A stretch of DNA of 19,133 bases from assembly GCA_002780705.1 (NCBI GenBank), contig PEUP01000036.1, positions 1 through 19,133 of the forward strand. Reading direction: 5' to 3'. Positions 8,202 through 15,996 of this stretch are shown piece by piece. Source of the stretch: Elusimicrobia bacterium CG03_land_8_20_14_0_80_50_18. GTDB taxonomy: Bacteria > CG03. Numbering within the stretch: position 1 is the stretch's first letter; each line of letters opens with the position of its first letter. A model generated the notes under the pieces. The model saw only the letters and a program-made list of their open reading frames with translations. It was not told where the DNA came from and did no database searches. The position numbers and the translations under genes are program-made.

Positions 8202-9480
8202 ATCCTTTTGACGAGCGGATCAGCATTTTTTTCATAGCGCCCGGACGCTGTTTTTTTGTAAAAATCACTTCGCCGTCAACTCCCGGCGACTGGAATTCCG
8301 TCCTCCCCGCAAGAGGGCTGTCGGCAATCACTTCCAGTCTTTTGCCGGCGAAGCCGCGGGAGAATTCAAAACTTATTTTCCGCTGAATTTCCATGAGTCT
8401 TTTGGCGCGGCTCAGGGCCTCGGCGGCACTTGGCCGGCCGCTCATGTCATAAGCGGCTGTGCCTTTTTCAGGAGAATAAGCAAAGACCCCCGCCCAGCTG
8501 AATTTGAGCCTTTTTAAATCCTGTGTCAATTTATTAAAGCGTTTTTCAGTTTCACCCGGAAATCCCGTTATGAAAGTCGTCCTGAGCGCGGCGGCGGGAA
8601 TGTGTTTCCTTATCATATCAATCAGCGCTTCAGTTTCGGAGAATGGTGACCGGCCCATTCTTGCGAGGATGTGATCGTCAGTGTGCTGAATCGGTATGTC
8701 AAAATAGCGCGCGACTTTGGGAAGAGACGCTATCACATTAATGAGCTCTTCGCTGATATGAGCTGGGTGCATATAAAGGATTCTTATCCGCCGTATTGCG
8801 CTTATCCGGTGGAGTTTCTTCAAAAGCCCGCCCAGCGCCCGGCCGCGCGGATCCTTGAGATAAAAAGCGCTGTCGTTGGCGATGAGTATAAGCTCCCTGA
8901 TACCCATTTCCGCTAGGGCCGCGGCCTCTCTCAATATGTCGTTCTCAGTCCTGGACCTGAATTCGCCGCGCAGAGACGGTATCGCGCAATAACTACAGTG
9001 ATTGGAACAGCCCTCCGCGATTTTGATATAAGCGTATGAGCGCGGCGTGGATATGAGCCGCGGGACAGAAAAGCCGGATATAAAATCCGCTTTTCCCACA
9101 CAGAGCACCCGGCCGCGGCGCTTGGCGCCTGAAGCGGAAAGCTTTTGCAGAATAGAGCATATATGTCTGTAGTCCGCGCTGCCCGCGACGGCGTCCGCGC
9201 GCGGGAATTGTTCAAACAATTTTTCCTTCTCTTTCTGGGCGAGACAGCCGCAGATTATAAATTTGGCGTCGGGAGATATTTTTTTTGAAAGGGCTTTTAT
9301 TTCCTCATTGGACTCTTCCCGGGCTTCACGCGTAAAAGCGCAGGTGTTGATAATGACAGCGTCGGCGTCTTCCGGGAAAGCGCTGATTGCCCAGCCGGAG
9401 CTCCCTAAAAGTCCCGCGGCGCTTTCGCTGTCAACCAGATTTTTCGCGCAGCCCAGCGAGACAAAATGAGCCTTCCTCAT
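8185..9480 (-). CDS. rimO: Ribosomal protein S12 methylthiotransferase RimO
   Basis: A 431-residue radical SAM enzyme that adds a methylthio group to the conserved aspartate of ribosomal protein S12. The N-terminal UPF0004 domain has cysteines C11, C47 and C79 for one [4Fe-4S] cluster. The radical SAM cluster motif is C158-xxx-C162-xx-C165 within EGCSNHCSYC. The C-terminal TRAM domain (about 370-431) holds GRTEFQSPGVDGEV, the form that separates RimO from the tRNA enzyme MiaB. The opening FVSLGCAKNLVDSE is also RimO-like. The ATG follows the stop of the CCA-fusion gene by one base and has little Shine-Dalgarno, so expression is probably coupled to it. Function is confident by family. Confidence 0.94.
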   Translation of the reverse strand: MRKAHFVSLGCAKNLVDSESAAGLLGSSGWAISAFPEDADAVIINTCAFTREAREESNEEIKALSKKISPDAKFIICGCLAQKEKEKLFEQFPRADAVAGSADYRHICSILQKLSASGAKRRGRVLCVGKADFISGFSVPRLISTPRSYAYIKIAEGCSNHCSYCAIPSLRGEFRSRTENDILREAAALAEMGIRELILIANDSAFYLKDPRGRALGGLLKKLHRISAIRRIRILYMHPAHISEELINVIASLPKVARYFDIPIQHTDDHILARMGRSPFSETEALIDMIRKHIPAAALRTTFITGFPGETEKRFNKLTQDLKRLKFSWAGVFAYSPEKGTAAYDMSGRPSAAEALSRAKRLMEIQRKISFEFSRGFAGKRLEVIADSPLAGRTEFQSPGVDGEVIFTKKQRPGAMKKMLIRSSKGYDLLA

Positions 9481-9481
9481 C

Positions 9482-11566
9482 CTAACGCGAGAACCGCACC
9501 CTCAAGGCCTCTAACATGGCCTTCAGCCCGTCGAGAGCGCGTATCTTTTTGCCGTCTTCTTTTGAGCGGGGTTTATAATCTATGGGCATCTCCGCAATAC
9601 GCGAGCCGTTTTTCAGAAGCCGGGATGTGATTTCAGCCTCTATTTCAAAACCGCGGGAACGGAGATTGAAGGATTTAAGAATATCGGCGCGCACAACTTT
9701 ATAACAGGTGTAAGCGTCGGTGACTCTTGAGAAAAAAAGAGCGCTGATAAAAGCGGACACAAGGCGGTTGCCCAGAAAAAAATTGACATACATTACCGGA
9801 TTTTTCTGCAGAAACCTGGAGCCGTAAACCGCGTCGGCGTCTTCTTTCAGAGCCTGCTCGGCGAGGGCCTTGAGCTGCAGTGAATCATATTCCGTGTCGG
9901 CGTCCTGCACAGCTATGTACTTTCCGCGGGCGGCGGCTATACCGGCTCTTAAGGCGGCGCCCTTGCCCAGATTCGTCCCATTTCTGAGCAAGCGCGACTT
10001 ATAACGAGACGCGATTTCGGCGGTTCTGTCCGAGGAGCCGTCGTCAACGACGATCAGTTCCCATGAAGCCGGAAAGCTCTTCAATTTATCCAGCACCTCA
10101 GCTATGGTGGCTTCCTCGTTATAGGCCGGCACTATAACGGTGACATCGGTCAGCGGCACGCTCTCTCTTATTTCTTTCGCGTATTGCACGGCCTCTTCCT
10201 TTGTCCTAATTTTTTCCGAGGCGCGGGCTTCCTCCACCGCCTCTATTATCCTGCCCACAATCCGCCCCGGCGGAATACCGAGCGCGGCCATCACATCATT
10301 GCCGTTTAAAAGCGGCGGCCTGTCAATTTTTTTCTCCCTGAAATACACGCGCAGGATCTTTTCCGTAAAATTCTCCTGATTAACCATTTCCGCGAAGCGG
10401 CCCGGGGCCGTCTCATAGGAATATCTGTCGCAAAAAGCCGTGAACACCGCGGCCAGATGAGCGGAAGATGAAAAAGACCTGAAGAAACGGTAGAAGGCCC
10501 GCTCGGTGGAACGCGCGCTCATGTTTGAGGGCCTCATGTGGTGATAGACAACATCCGAAACAAATTTTATATCGCTTCTGCTGCTCTTGAGTTTTCTCAT
10601 AATATTTCTTGAGAGAAAACTCCCTATCCTCTCATGGCCGAAAAAACGCAACCGGCCCGAGACGCGCGAGGCCGACTCGGGTTTTCCTATGTCATGCAGC
10701 AGACAGGCCATCTTCGTTAAAATAATCGTGCGACGGTCAAAATATTTGTTCAGATCAGATCTGAATTCAGCAAAACGCTCAAAGTTGCCGGCGAGCACCT
10801 TGTCCTCAAATTTTCTGAGCGTCTCAAGCGAGTGCTCCCACAACCCGCCCTTGTGATAATAATTGTCGTTTCTGTCGCTGAACACGGCTAACTCCGAAAA
10901 AGTCGCGTCAAAAAGTCCTGCGGAATATATGTCATCCAGCCTTCCGGCGGAATGAGGATGCGCGAGAATGAAAAAGAGTTCATCCCTTATTCTCTCCCCT
11001 GCCACGGAAGATATGAGGGCGACATTTTTCCTGATCTGTGAAAGTGTCTCCTTCTCTATCTCACCCTCTATCCGCGAAGCTATCCTGAAAGCCCTGTATA
11101 AACGCAGAGGGTCTTCCTTAAACACTCCGGGCGAGATCATGCGCACTGTTTTTTCCTTCAGGTCCTGGACGCCGCCGGCGGGGTCTATAATGCGGCGGGC
11201 CCCGGGCCACTCCGCTACCGGCACAGCCATGGCGTCAACACTGAAATCTCTCTGCAGCAGATCGCTTTTTATGTCGCCCCTCAGCGGCGAGATGTCCAGA
11301 TACCACTCATCTGTTTTTTGGAGCACTATTCTGAAAACCTGCCTTTCGCTGTCCAGCACAAAATACGGAGCCGAAAAAGCTGAGGCAAGCTCTTTTGCCG
11401 CCTTTTGCAGATTGCCCGGTATCGCCAGGTCTATGTCGCGCGACATTTTGCCCAGCAGCAGATCCCTCACCGCGCCGCCGACGACATAAGCGCCCGGGTA
11501 TTTTGACGCGATAAATTCTATCTCACGGGGAATGGCGGCATCTCTGATTTTAATTTCGCTTTTCAC
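9482..11566 (-). CDS. CCA tRNA nucleotidyltransferase/HD domain fused to a GT2 glycosyltransferase
   Basis: The 694-residue protein contains two normally unrelated enzymes. Residues 1-470 form a class II CCA-adding enzyme/poly(A) polymerase: GGAVRD (30-35), catalytic D44 and D46 in RDIDLA, RDF (106-108), EDPLR (151-155), then an HD domain with H245, H291-D292 in LLHDIGKPE, H311 and H342/H343. Residues 476-690 form a GT2 domain: VIVPAYNEE, the acidic pair D508-D509 in VVDDGSSD, DAD (555-557), GSRF and a dolichyl-phosphate glucosyl/mannosyl transferase-like end. All key residues of both parts are present. Translation begins at a GTG (11566-11564) that overlaps the previous stop. The first half matures tRNA 3' ends; the second half probably glycosylates a polyprenyl phosphate. 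The fusion is unusual. Confidence 0.9.
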   Translation of the reverse strand: MKSEIKIRDAAIPREIEFIASKYPGAYVVGGAVRDLLLGKMSRDIDLAIPGNLQKAAKELASAFSAPYFVLDSERQVFRIVLQKTDEWYLDISPLRGDIKSDLLQRDFSVDAMAVPVAEWPGARRIIDPAGGVQDLKEKTVRMISPGVFKEDPLRLYRAFRIASRIEGEIEKETLSQIRKNVALISSVAGERIRDELFFILAHPHSAGRLDDIYSAGLFDATFSELAVFSDRNDNYYHKGGLWEHSLETLRKFEDKVLAGNFERFAEFRSDLNKYFDRRTIILTKMACLLHDIGKPESASRVSGRLRFFGHERIGSFLSRNIMRKLKSSRSDIKFVSDVVYHHMRPSNMSARSTERAFYRFFRSFSSSAHLAAVFTAFCDRYSYETAPGRFAEMVNQENFTEKILRVYFREKKIDRPPLLNGNDVMAALGIPPGRIVGRIIEAVEEARASEKIRTKEEAVQYAKEIRESVPLTDVTVIVPAYNEEATIAEVLDKLKSFPASWELIVVDDGSSDRTAEIASRYKSRLLRNGTNLGKGAALRAGIAAARGKYIAVQDADTEYDSLQLKALAEQALKEDADAVYGSRFLQKNPVMYVNFFLGNRLVSAFISALFFSRVTDAYTCYKVVRADILKSFNLRSRGFEIEAEITSRLLKNGSRIAEMPIDYKPRSKEDGKKIRALDGLKAMLEALRVRFSR

Positions 11567-12393
11567 GCGCTCTCCCGGCCGGCGTATCGCGAAGCGCCGG
11601 CTTCCTCGCGTGAAAGCATCCCCGCCGCTTTAAGCTCGCGCACATAGGGATGCCGGGGACTTCCGAAAACCTCCCATGTGGAGCCGCTTTCAACAATCTC
11701 ACCCTCTTTCATAACAAACATCCTTTCGGATATTATCTCCGCAAGGACCAGATTGTGGGTTATGAAGAGCATTGCCGTGCCGTAGCGCGCATTGATTCTT
11801 TTCAGCAGCTTTATAATAGACGCCGCCGTGGACACATCAAGCGAAGATGTCACCTCATCCAGCACCAGGCAGGAGGGAAACATGGCGAAACTCCGCGCCG
11901 CGGCGAGCCTCTGCCTCTGCCCGCCGGACATGTCGCCGGGCCGGGACGAGGCCAGTTTGAAATCAAGTGAGAATTCCGCGAATATGCTCTCCGCGGAAGA
12001 AAGTTCCGGAGGAGGGTTCTGATAATCCAGCCTCTTTCTGTTTCGCAGGGCCTCCCTTATCATATAGCCGCCCGTGAGCACGGGGTTGAGACTGTCCGAG
12101 GGATTCTGGAACACTATCCCTATTTTTGACGCTCTCTGCAAAGGGCTGTAGCGCTCAAGAGCCCTGCCCTCTATAAAAACAGCGCCGGAATCAGGGCTGA
12201 GAAGACCCGCGGCGATTCTTGACAGCGTTGTCTTGCCGGAGCCGCTCTCACCCACCAGAGCGACGATCTCGCCGGATGAAATATTCATGTTGATATTTTT
12301 ACAGGCTTCTTTCGCGGCGCCGCGTGAAAACAGCAGGCCTTTTTCGGAGTAAAAAGTCTTGCTTATATTTTTCAACTCCAGCAGCTTTTTCAT
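11563..12393 (-). CDS. Oligopeptide/dipeptide-type ABC transporter ATPase (OppF/DppF-like)
   Basis: A 276-residue ABC ATPase of the peptide/nickel importer family. It has Walker A GESGSGKTT (48-56), Q-loop Q96, signature MSGGQRQR (155-162), Walker B LVLDE (176-180) and switch histidine H213. The motif after Walker B reads DEVTSSLD, where DEPTSALD is usual; the Pro-to-Val change is mild. The C-terminus begins the oligo_HPY region (RHPYVREL), which places it with Opp/Dpp rather than export ATPases. It overlaps the OppD-like gene as ATGA and is followed by the GTGA-overlapping CCA fusion. It would pair with the preceding ATPase as a heterodimer on importer permeases. No permease or substrate-binding protein lies in the window. 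Substrate unknown. Confidence 0.92.
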   Translation of the reverse strand: MKKLLELKNISKTFYSEKGLLFSRGAAKEACKNINMNISSGEIVALVGESGSGKTTLSRIAAGLLSPDSGAVFIEGRALERYSPLQRASKIGIVFQNPSDSLNPVLTGGYMIREALRNRKRLDYQNPPPELSSAESIFAEFSLDFKLASSRPGDMSGGQRQRLAAARSFAMFPSCLVLDEVTSSLDVSTAASIIKLLKRINARYGTAMLFITHNLVLAEIISERMFVMKEGEIVESGSTWEVFGSPRHPYVRELKAAGMLSREEAGASRYAGRESA

Positions 12394-13348
12394 AGTTCAG
12401 TGAAAGGCCCCGCGTGAAAACAGCGCACCCTGTGACGTGTTCTCATAAGCGGCACATCTCCGCGGCAAATATCGGATGCCAGATAGCATCTGGGAAAAAA
12501 GAGACAGCCGTCGGGGGGATTTGACAAATCAGGAGGATCGCCTGGGATGACTCCGAGCTCGCGGTCGGGGCTGGGAATGCATTTGATAAGAGCGTCCGTG
12601 TAGGGGTGCAGCGGGATTTTGAACAGCTCTCCGCAGGGTGAATCTTCAATCAGCGAACCCGCGTAAAAAACAACGGCGCGGGAGGTAAGATATTTAATCA
12701 GCGACAGATCGTGAGAGACAAAAAGCAGCGTGAGCGATTCCTTTTCAACCAGAGTTTTGAGCAGCTCTATTATCTCAATCTGCGAAACAGCGTCAAGAGA
12801 TGTTGTGGGCTCATCCGAGAGAAGAATCCGCGCGCCGGAAGCGAGGGCCATAGCGAACTGCAGACGCTGCAGCTGGCCCCCCGAAAGATTGTGAGGAAAA
12901 AGATCAGGAATCCTGCCGTCCAGGCCGCAGGTTTCAAGCAAATCCGGGGCTTCTCTCCGGGATCCGTGCAGGCGGATGGTCTCATCAAGCTGACTGCCTA
13001 TTTTTACGACAGGATTGAAGGCCGAATAGGGGTGCTGGAATATCATATATATTCCGCCCCGCCGCAGCGCCAGCAGTTCCTCCGGCCGCATCTTCATAAT
13101 ATCCCGGCCGCGATATAATATTTCCCCGGAAACCTCGGCTGTCTCTCCCGCGCCGAAAAGACGCAGGATGCTTTTGAGCAGTGTTGATTTACCCGAACCC
13201 GATTCTCCCGCTATACCGAGAGCCTCACCCACGCGCACATCCAGGGACACATTTGAAAGCGCGTGGACCTCACCCAGCGTCCGGTGATTATAGACGACGG
13301 AAAGGTTTTTTATTTCAAGTATAGCGCCCGGGGCAACGGCACTTTCTT

Positions 13349-13352
<4 letters not shown>
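12390..13352 (-). CDS. Oligopeptide/dipeptide-type ABC transporter ATPase (OppD/DppD-like)
   Basis: A 320-residue partner of the next ATPase. Motifs are Walker A GESGSGKST (49-57), Q106 in the Q-loop, signature LSGGQLQR (156-163), Walker B with ILLSDEPTTSLD, and a switch histidine in FVSHDLS. The C-terminal oligo_HPY extension ends with four cysteines (GCLFFPRC, then SDIC and VRCF), the pattern of OppD/DppD C-termini that can hold an iron-sulfur cluster in some members. The start overlaps the Memo stop as ATGA. It is clearly an importer-type ATPase, but the transported compound cannot be inferred. Its linkage to the two Memo genes may reflect function or simple operon packing. Confidence 0.93.
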
Positions 13353-14178
<826 letters not shown>

Positions 14179-14194
<16 letters not shown>

Positions 14195-14457
14195 ACTCTC
14201 TTGATCTTTTCCGCTTCAAGCTCAAAACGCGCGGAAAAGTCTTCCGTGCTTCCGGGGCCTGATAAGGTTTTTTCTTCAAGCAGCCGCGCAATGGCCGCAT
14301 CCCAGGAAAATCCGCTGTCCGCGTAGATCCGGCTCACCTCGGCTTCGTCCATATGAAAATAGCCGGCCACGCGCCCGGCTTCACCAGTGCTGTAATGAAA
14401 CTGTCTCGCGCAGGAGCAAAAGGCAAAGGCGGCAAGTAACAACGATGCGGCCTTCAA
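14179..14457 (-). CDS. Small putative lipoprotein of unknown function
   Basis: The frame is open further upstream (to an ATG at 14526), but that would overlap the Memo-AMMECR1 gene by 68 bases. A TTG at 14457-14455 lies one base after that gene's stop and has GGGGAG just upstream. It gives a 92-residue protein starting KAASLLLAAFAFCSCARQF: one Lys, a hydrophobic run and Cys residues, which is a short lipoprotein-like signal. The remaining about 75 residues are charged, with SRIYADSGFSWDAAIA and a C-terminal helix-prone ELEAEKIKRVCGIE. An ATG at 14475 is an alternative. I do not recognise the family. It sits between two Memo genes and overlaps the second by 16 bases, so it may act with them at the envelope. 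Confidence 0.6.
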
Positions 14458-14458
14458 C

Positions 14459-15907
14459 CTACTCCCCGAAAACATCCGCCTGAAATGTAAGAATATCTGT
14501 GTCATCTTCCCGCCAAGCCTCCTCACTCAAACCGGCCTTGTGCTTACAGAGAGAACCCATGAACTCTTCCTTGCTCCAGCCCGTTTCATCCGCCACCTGC
14601 GGCAGATACACTCCCTGTCTCGCGCCCCGTCGTATTATAACGCCGTCGCGGCCGAGCACAACATCATCCGCCGTAACCTTCTGCGGCGGCGTCAGCACGG
14701 ATATTTCTATTTTGATATCACGCAGTTCATCTTTCGTCACGCGCGGAAAGCGCGGATCGCGCGAAGAAGATTCCACCGCCATGTCCCTCACCGTTTGCCA
14801 TAACGGCTTCGCTCCGACGATGTTCCCTATACAGCCTCTCAGCATTCCTCCCTTCTTGAGCGTGACAAAAGCCCCCTGCACTTCTTTCAGCCTTTCCGAT
14901 TCAATATTAAAATCAGGCACTCGCCCCGTCGAGGCATACTGCTCAAGCGTTTTTCTGGCAATGTTCAAAAGAGTTTTTTTCTCCTCACTGTTAAGCATTT
15001 CCACCCCCTTTTTATAAAAACAGACAGCGGCGTAACCGACGACACGGGACTTATCTCCCACCGTGTCTCCGGAATTCGCGTATTTGAGAACCTTTACGGC
15101 GTCGGCGCCGGCAAGACGCGACGCCTCCATCACAGCGAGCACGGCACTGGCGCCGCAGAGCTGGACTTCGCCGTTTTTCAGCGCCGTCTTCAAACCCTCG
15201 CTATCAAAGTTTTCTATATAAGCGAGGCATCGCCCGTCCATTTCATTCGCCTTATCATAATTCAGATAATGGCTCATGTCGCTTGAAGCGGCAAAAAGCA
15301 TGCCTTCCTGATAAAGAGCCGCGATGCGCCGGGCAAGCGCGGAGGAATCTTCAAAGCTCTGGCCGACAATGACGGGCGTCAGTAAAAAATCCCCGAGCGC
15401 ATACTCAAGATAAGGCAGAACGACCTCAAGAGAGTGCTCCTTCTTATGTATCTTGCCGTTAAACGCGGCCTGCTTGAGCACATTGATCTTATTACCCAGT
15501 TCGGCATTGACAGACCTCAAGCCGAAAGGCGTTTCCCAGGCCTCGGAATCATCTATCGCTATACCGCTGAGAGCCTCCCTGTGTGACGGCCCTATCAGGA
15601 TAACATCATTGAATGTTTTCCCTCTGATGAGTTTGACCGCTTCCGCCGCGACCGAGTCGCAATATATCCAGCCCGCGTGCGGCATAATAAGGCCTATGAC
15701 AGTCCCGTTAAAAGGGGCGGGGACAAGCGCGCTGACCGTAGAAACCTGAACGGCCATATATTGTTCCAGCCTGTTCTCAACGGAGCTTTTATCAGCAGGA
15801 TACCAGGAACCTCTGTGCACCGCCTTTCTGATATTTCTCTCAACACGCGCTCCGCAGCCGAAAAAAATCAGCGCCGCCGCGGCAAATAAAAAAAGTGCTT
15901 GCCTCAT
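14459..15907 (-). CDS. Memo-AMMECR1 fusion lipoprotein (AmmeMemoRadiSam A and B domains)
   Basis: The 482-residue protein begins RQALFLFAAAALIFFGCGA, a lipoprotein-type signal with the candidate lipid-attached C18; the -3 residue is Phe instead of the usual Leu. Residues 28-300 are a Memo domain with H77 (IMPHAGW), H109 (GPSHR) and C251 (QLCGAS), and KEHSLEVVLPYL and SSDMSHYL. Residues 305-482 are an AMMECR1 domain with its invariant LRGCIG at 356-361, followed by SSRDPRFPRV and the EISVLTPP stretch. Both domains look intact. If the signal works, an AMMECR1-Memo pair acts outside the cytoplasm, which is unexpected for a family often tied to intracellular roles. It is the first gene of the long operon, and its ATG lies six bases from a TATAAT box without a ribosome binding site. 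Confidence 0.9.
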   Translation of the reverse strand: MRQALFLFAAAALIFFGCGARVERNIRKAVHRGSWYPADKSSVENRLEQYMAVQVSTVSALVPAPFNGTVIGLIMPHAGWIYCDSVAAEAVKLIRGKTFNDVILIGPSHREALSGIAIDDSEAWETPFGLRSVNAELGNKINVLKQAAFNGKIHKKEHSLEVVLPYLEYALGDFLLTPVIVGQSFEDSSALARRIAALYQEGMLFAASSDMSHYLNYDKANEMDGRCLAYIENFDSEGLKTALKNGEVQLCGASAVLAVMEASRLAGADAVKVLKYANSGDTVGDKSRVVGYAAVCFYKKGVEMLNSEEKKTLLNIARKTLEQYASTGRVPDFNIESERLKEVQGAFVTLKKGGMLRGCIGNIVGAKPLWQTVRDMAVESSSRDPRFPRVTKDELRDIKIEISVLTPPQKVTADDVVLGRDGVIIRRGARQGVYLPQVADETGWSKEEFMGSLCKHKAGLSEEAWREDDTDILTFQADVFGE

Positions 15908-15913
15908 CGGACG

Positions 15914-15941
15914 ATTATATTAAATATTCCCGCAATTCCAA
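15914..15941 (-). promoter_or_regulatory. Promoter of the long Memo-to-GT2 operon
   Basis: On the minus strand -35 TTGGAA (15941-15936), a 16-base spacer and a consensus -10 TATAAT (15919-15914) are visible. CGTCCG then leads directly into the ATG at 15907. With a six-base gap the expected first transcribed base is the A of the ATG. No Shine-Dalgarno sequence is present. Confidence 0.65.
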
Positions 15942-15961
15942 AGAAGCGGGCCGGCAAGCAA

Positions 15962-15988
15962 TTTACACAACTGTCAAATTGATGTAAA
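15962..15988. repeat. Inverted repeat over the plus-strand promoter, possible operator
   Basis: TTTACA (15962-15967) is mirrored by TGTAAA (15983-15988). The symmetry extends to CAA/TTG if one extra base is allowed in the right arm. It covers the -35 and most of the -10 box, so a bound dimer could block the promoter. Chance AT-rich symmetry from the promoter elements themselves is possible. Confidence 0.35.
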
Positions 15989-15990
15989 AT
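15962..15990 (+). promoter_or_regulatory. Promoter of the CoA-disulfide reductase-like gene
   Basis: TTTACA (15962-15967), a 17-base spacer and TAAAAT (15985-15990) precede the ATG at 15997 by six bases. The expected transcription start coincides with the ATG, and no Shine-Dalgarno is present. The same bases carry an inverted repeat described separately. Confidence 0.65.
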
Positions 15991-15996
15991 CCGGGC

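Noticed and set aside
8185..9480. RimO as the missing radical SAM partner of the Memo/AMMECR1 proteins.
   Set aside because: The UPF0004 and TRAM domains and the RimO-specific C-terminal motif assign it to S12 methylthiolation; the AmmeMemoRadiSam partner is a different radical SAM family.
10968..11489. A 173-codon plus-strand frame rich in Ser.
   Set aside because: It is antisense to the nucleotidyltransferase domain and has no family features.
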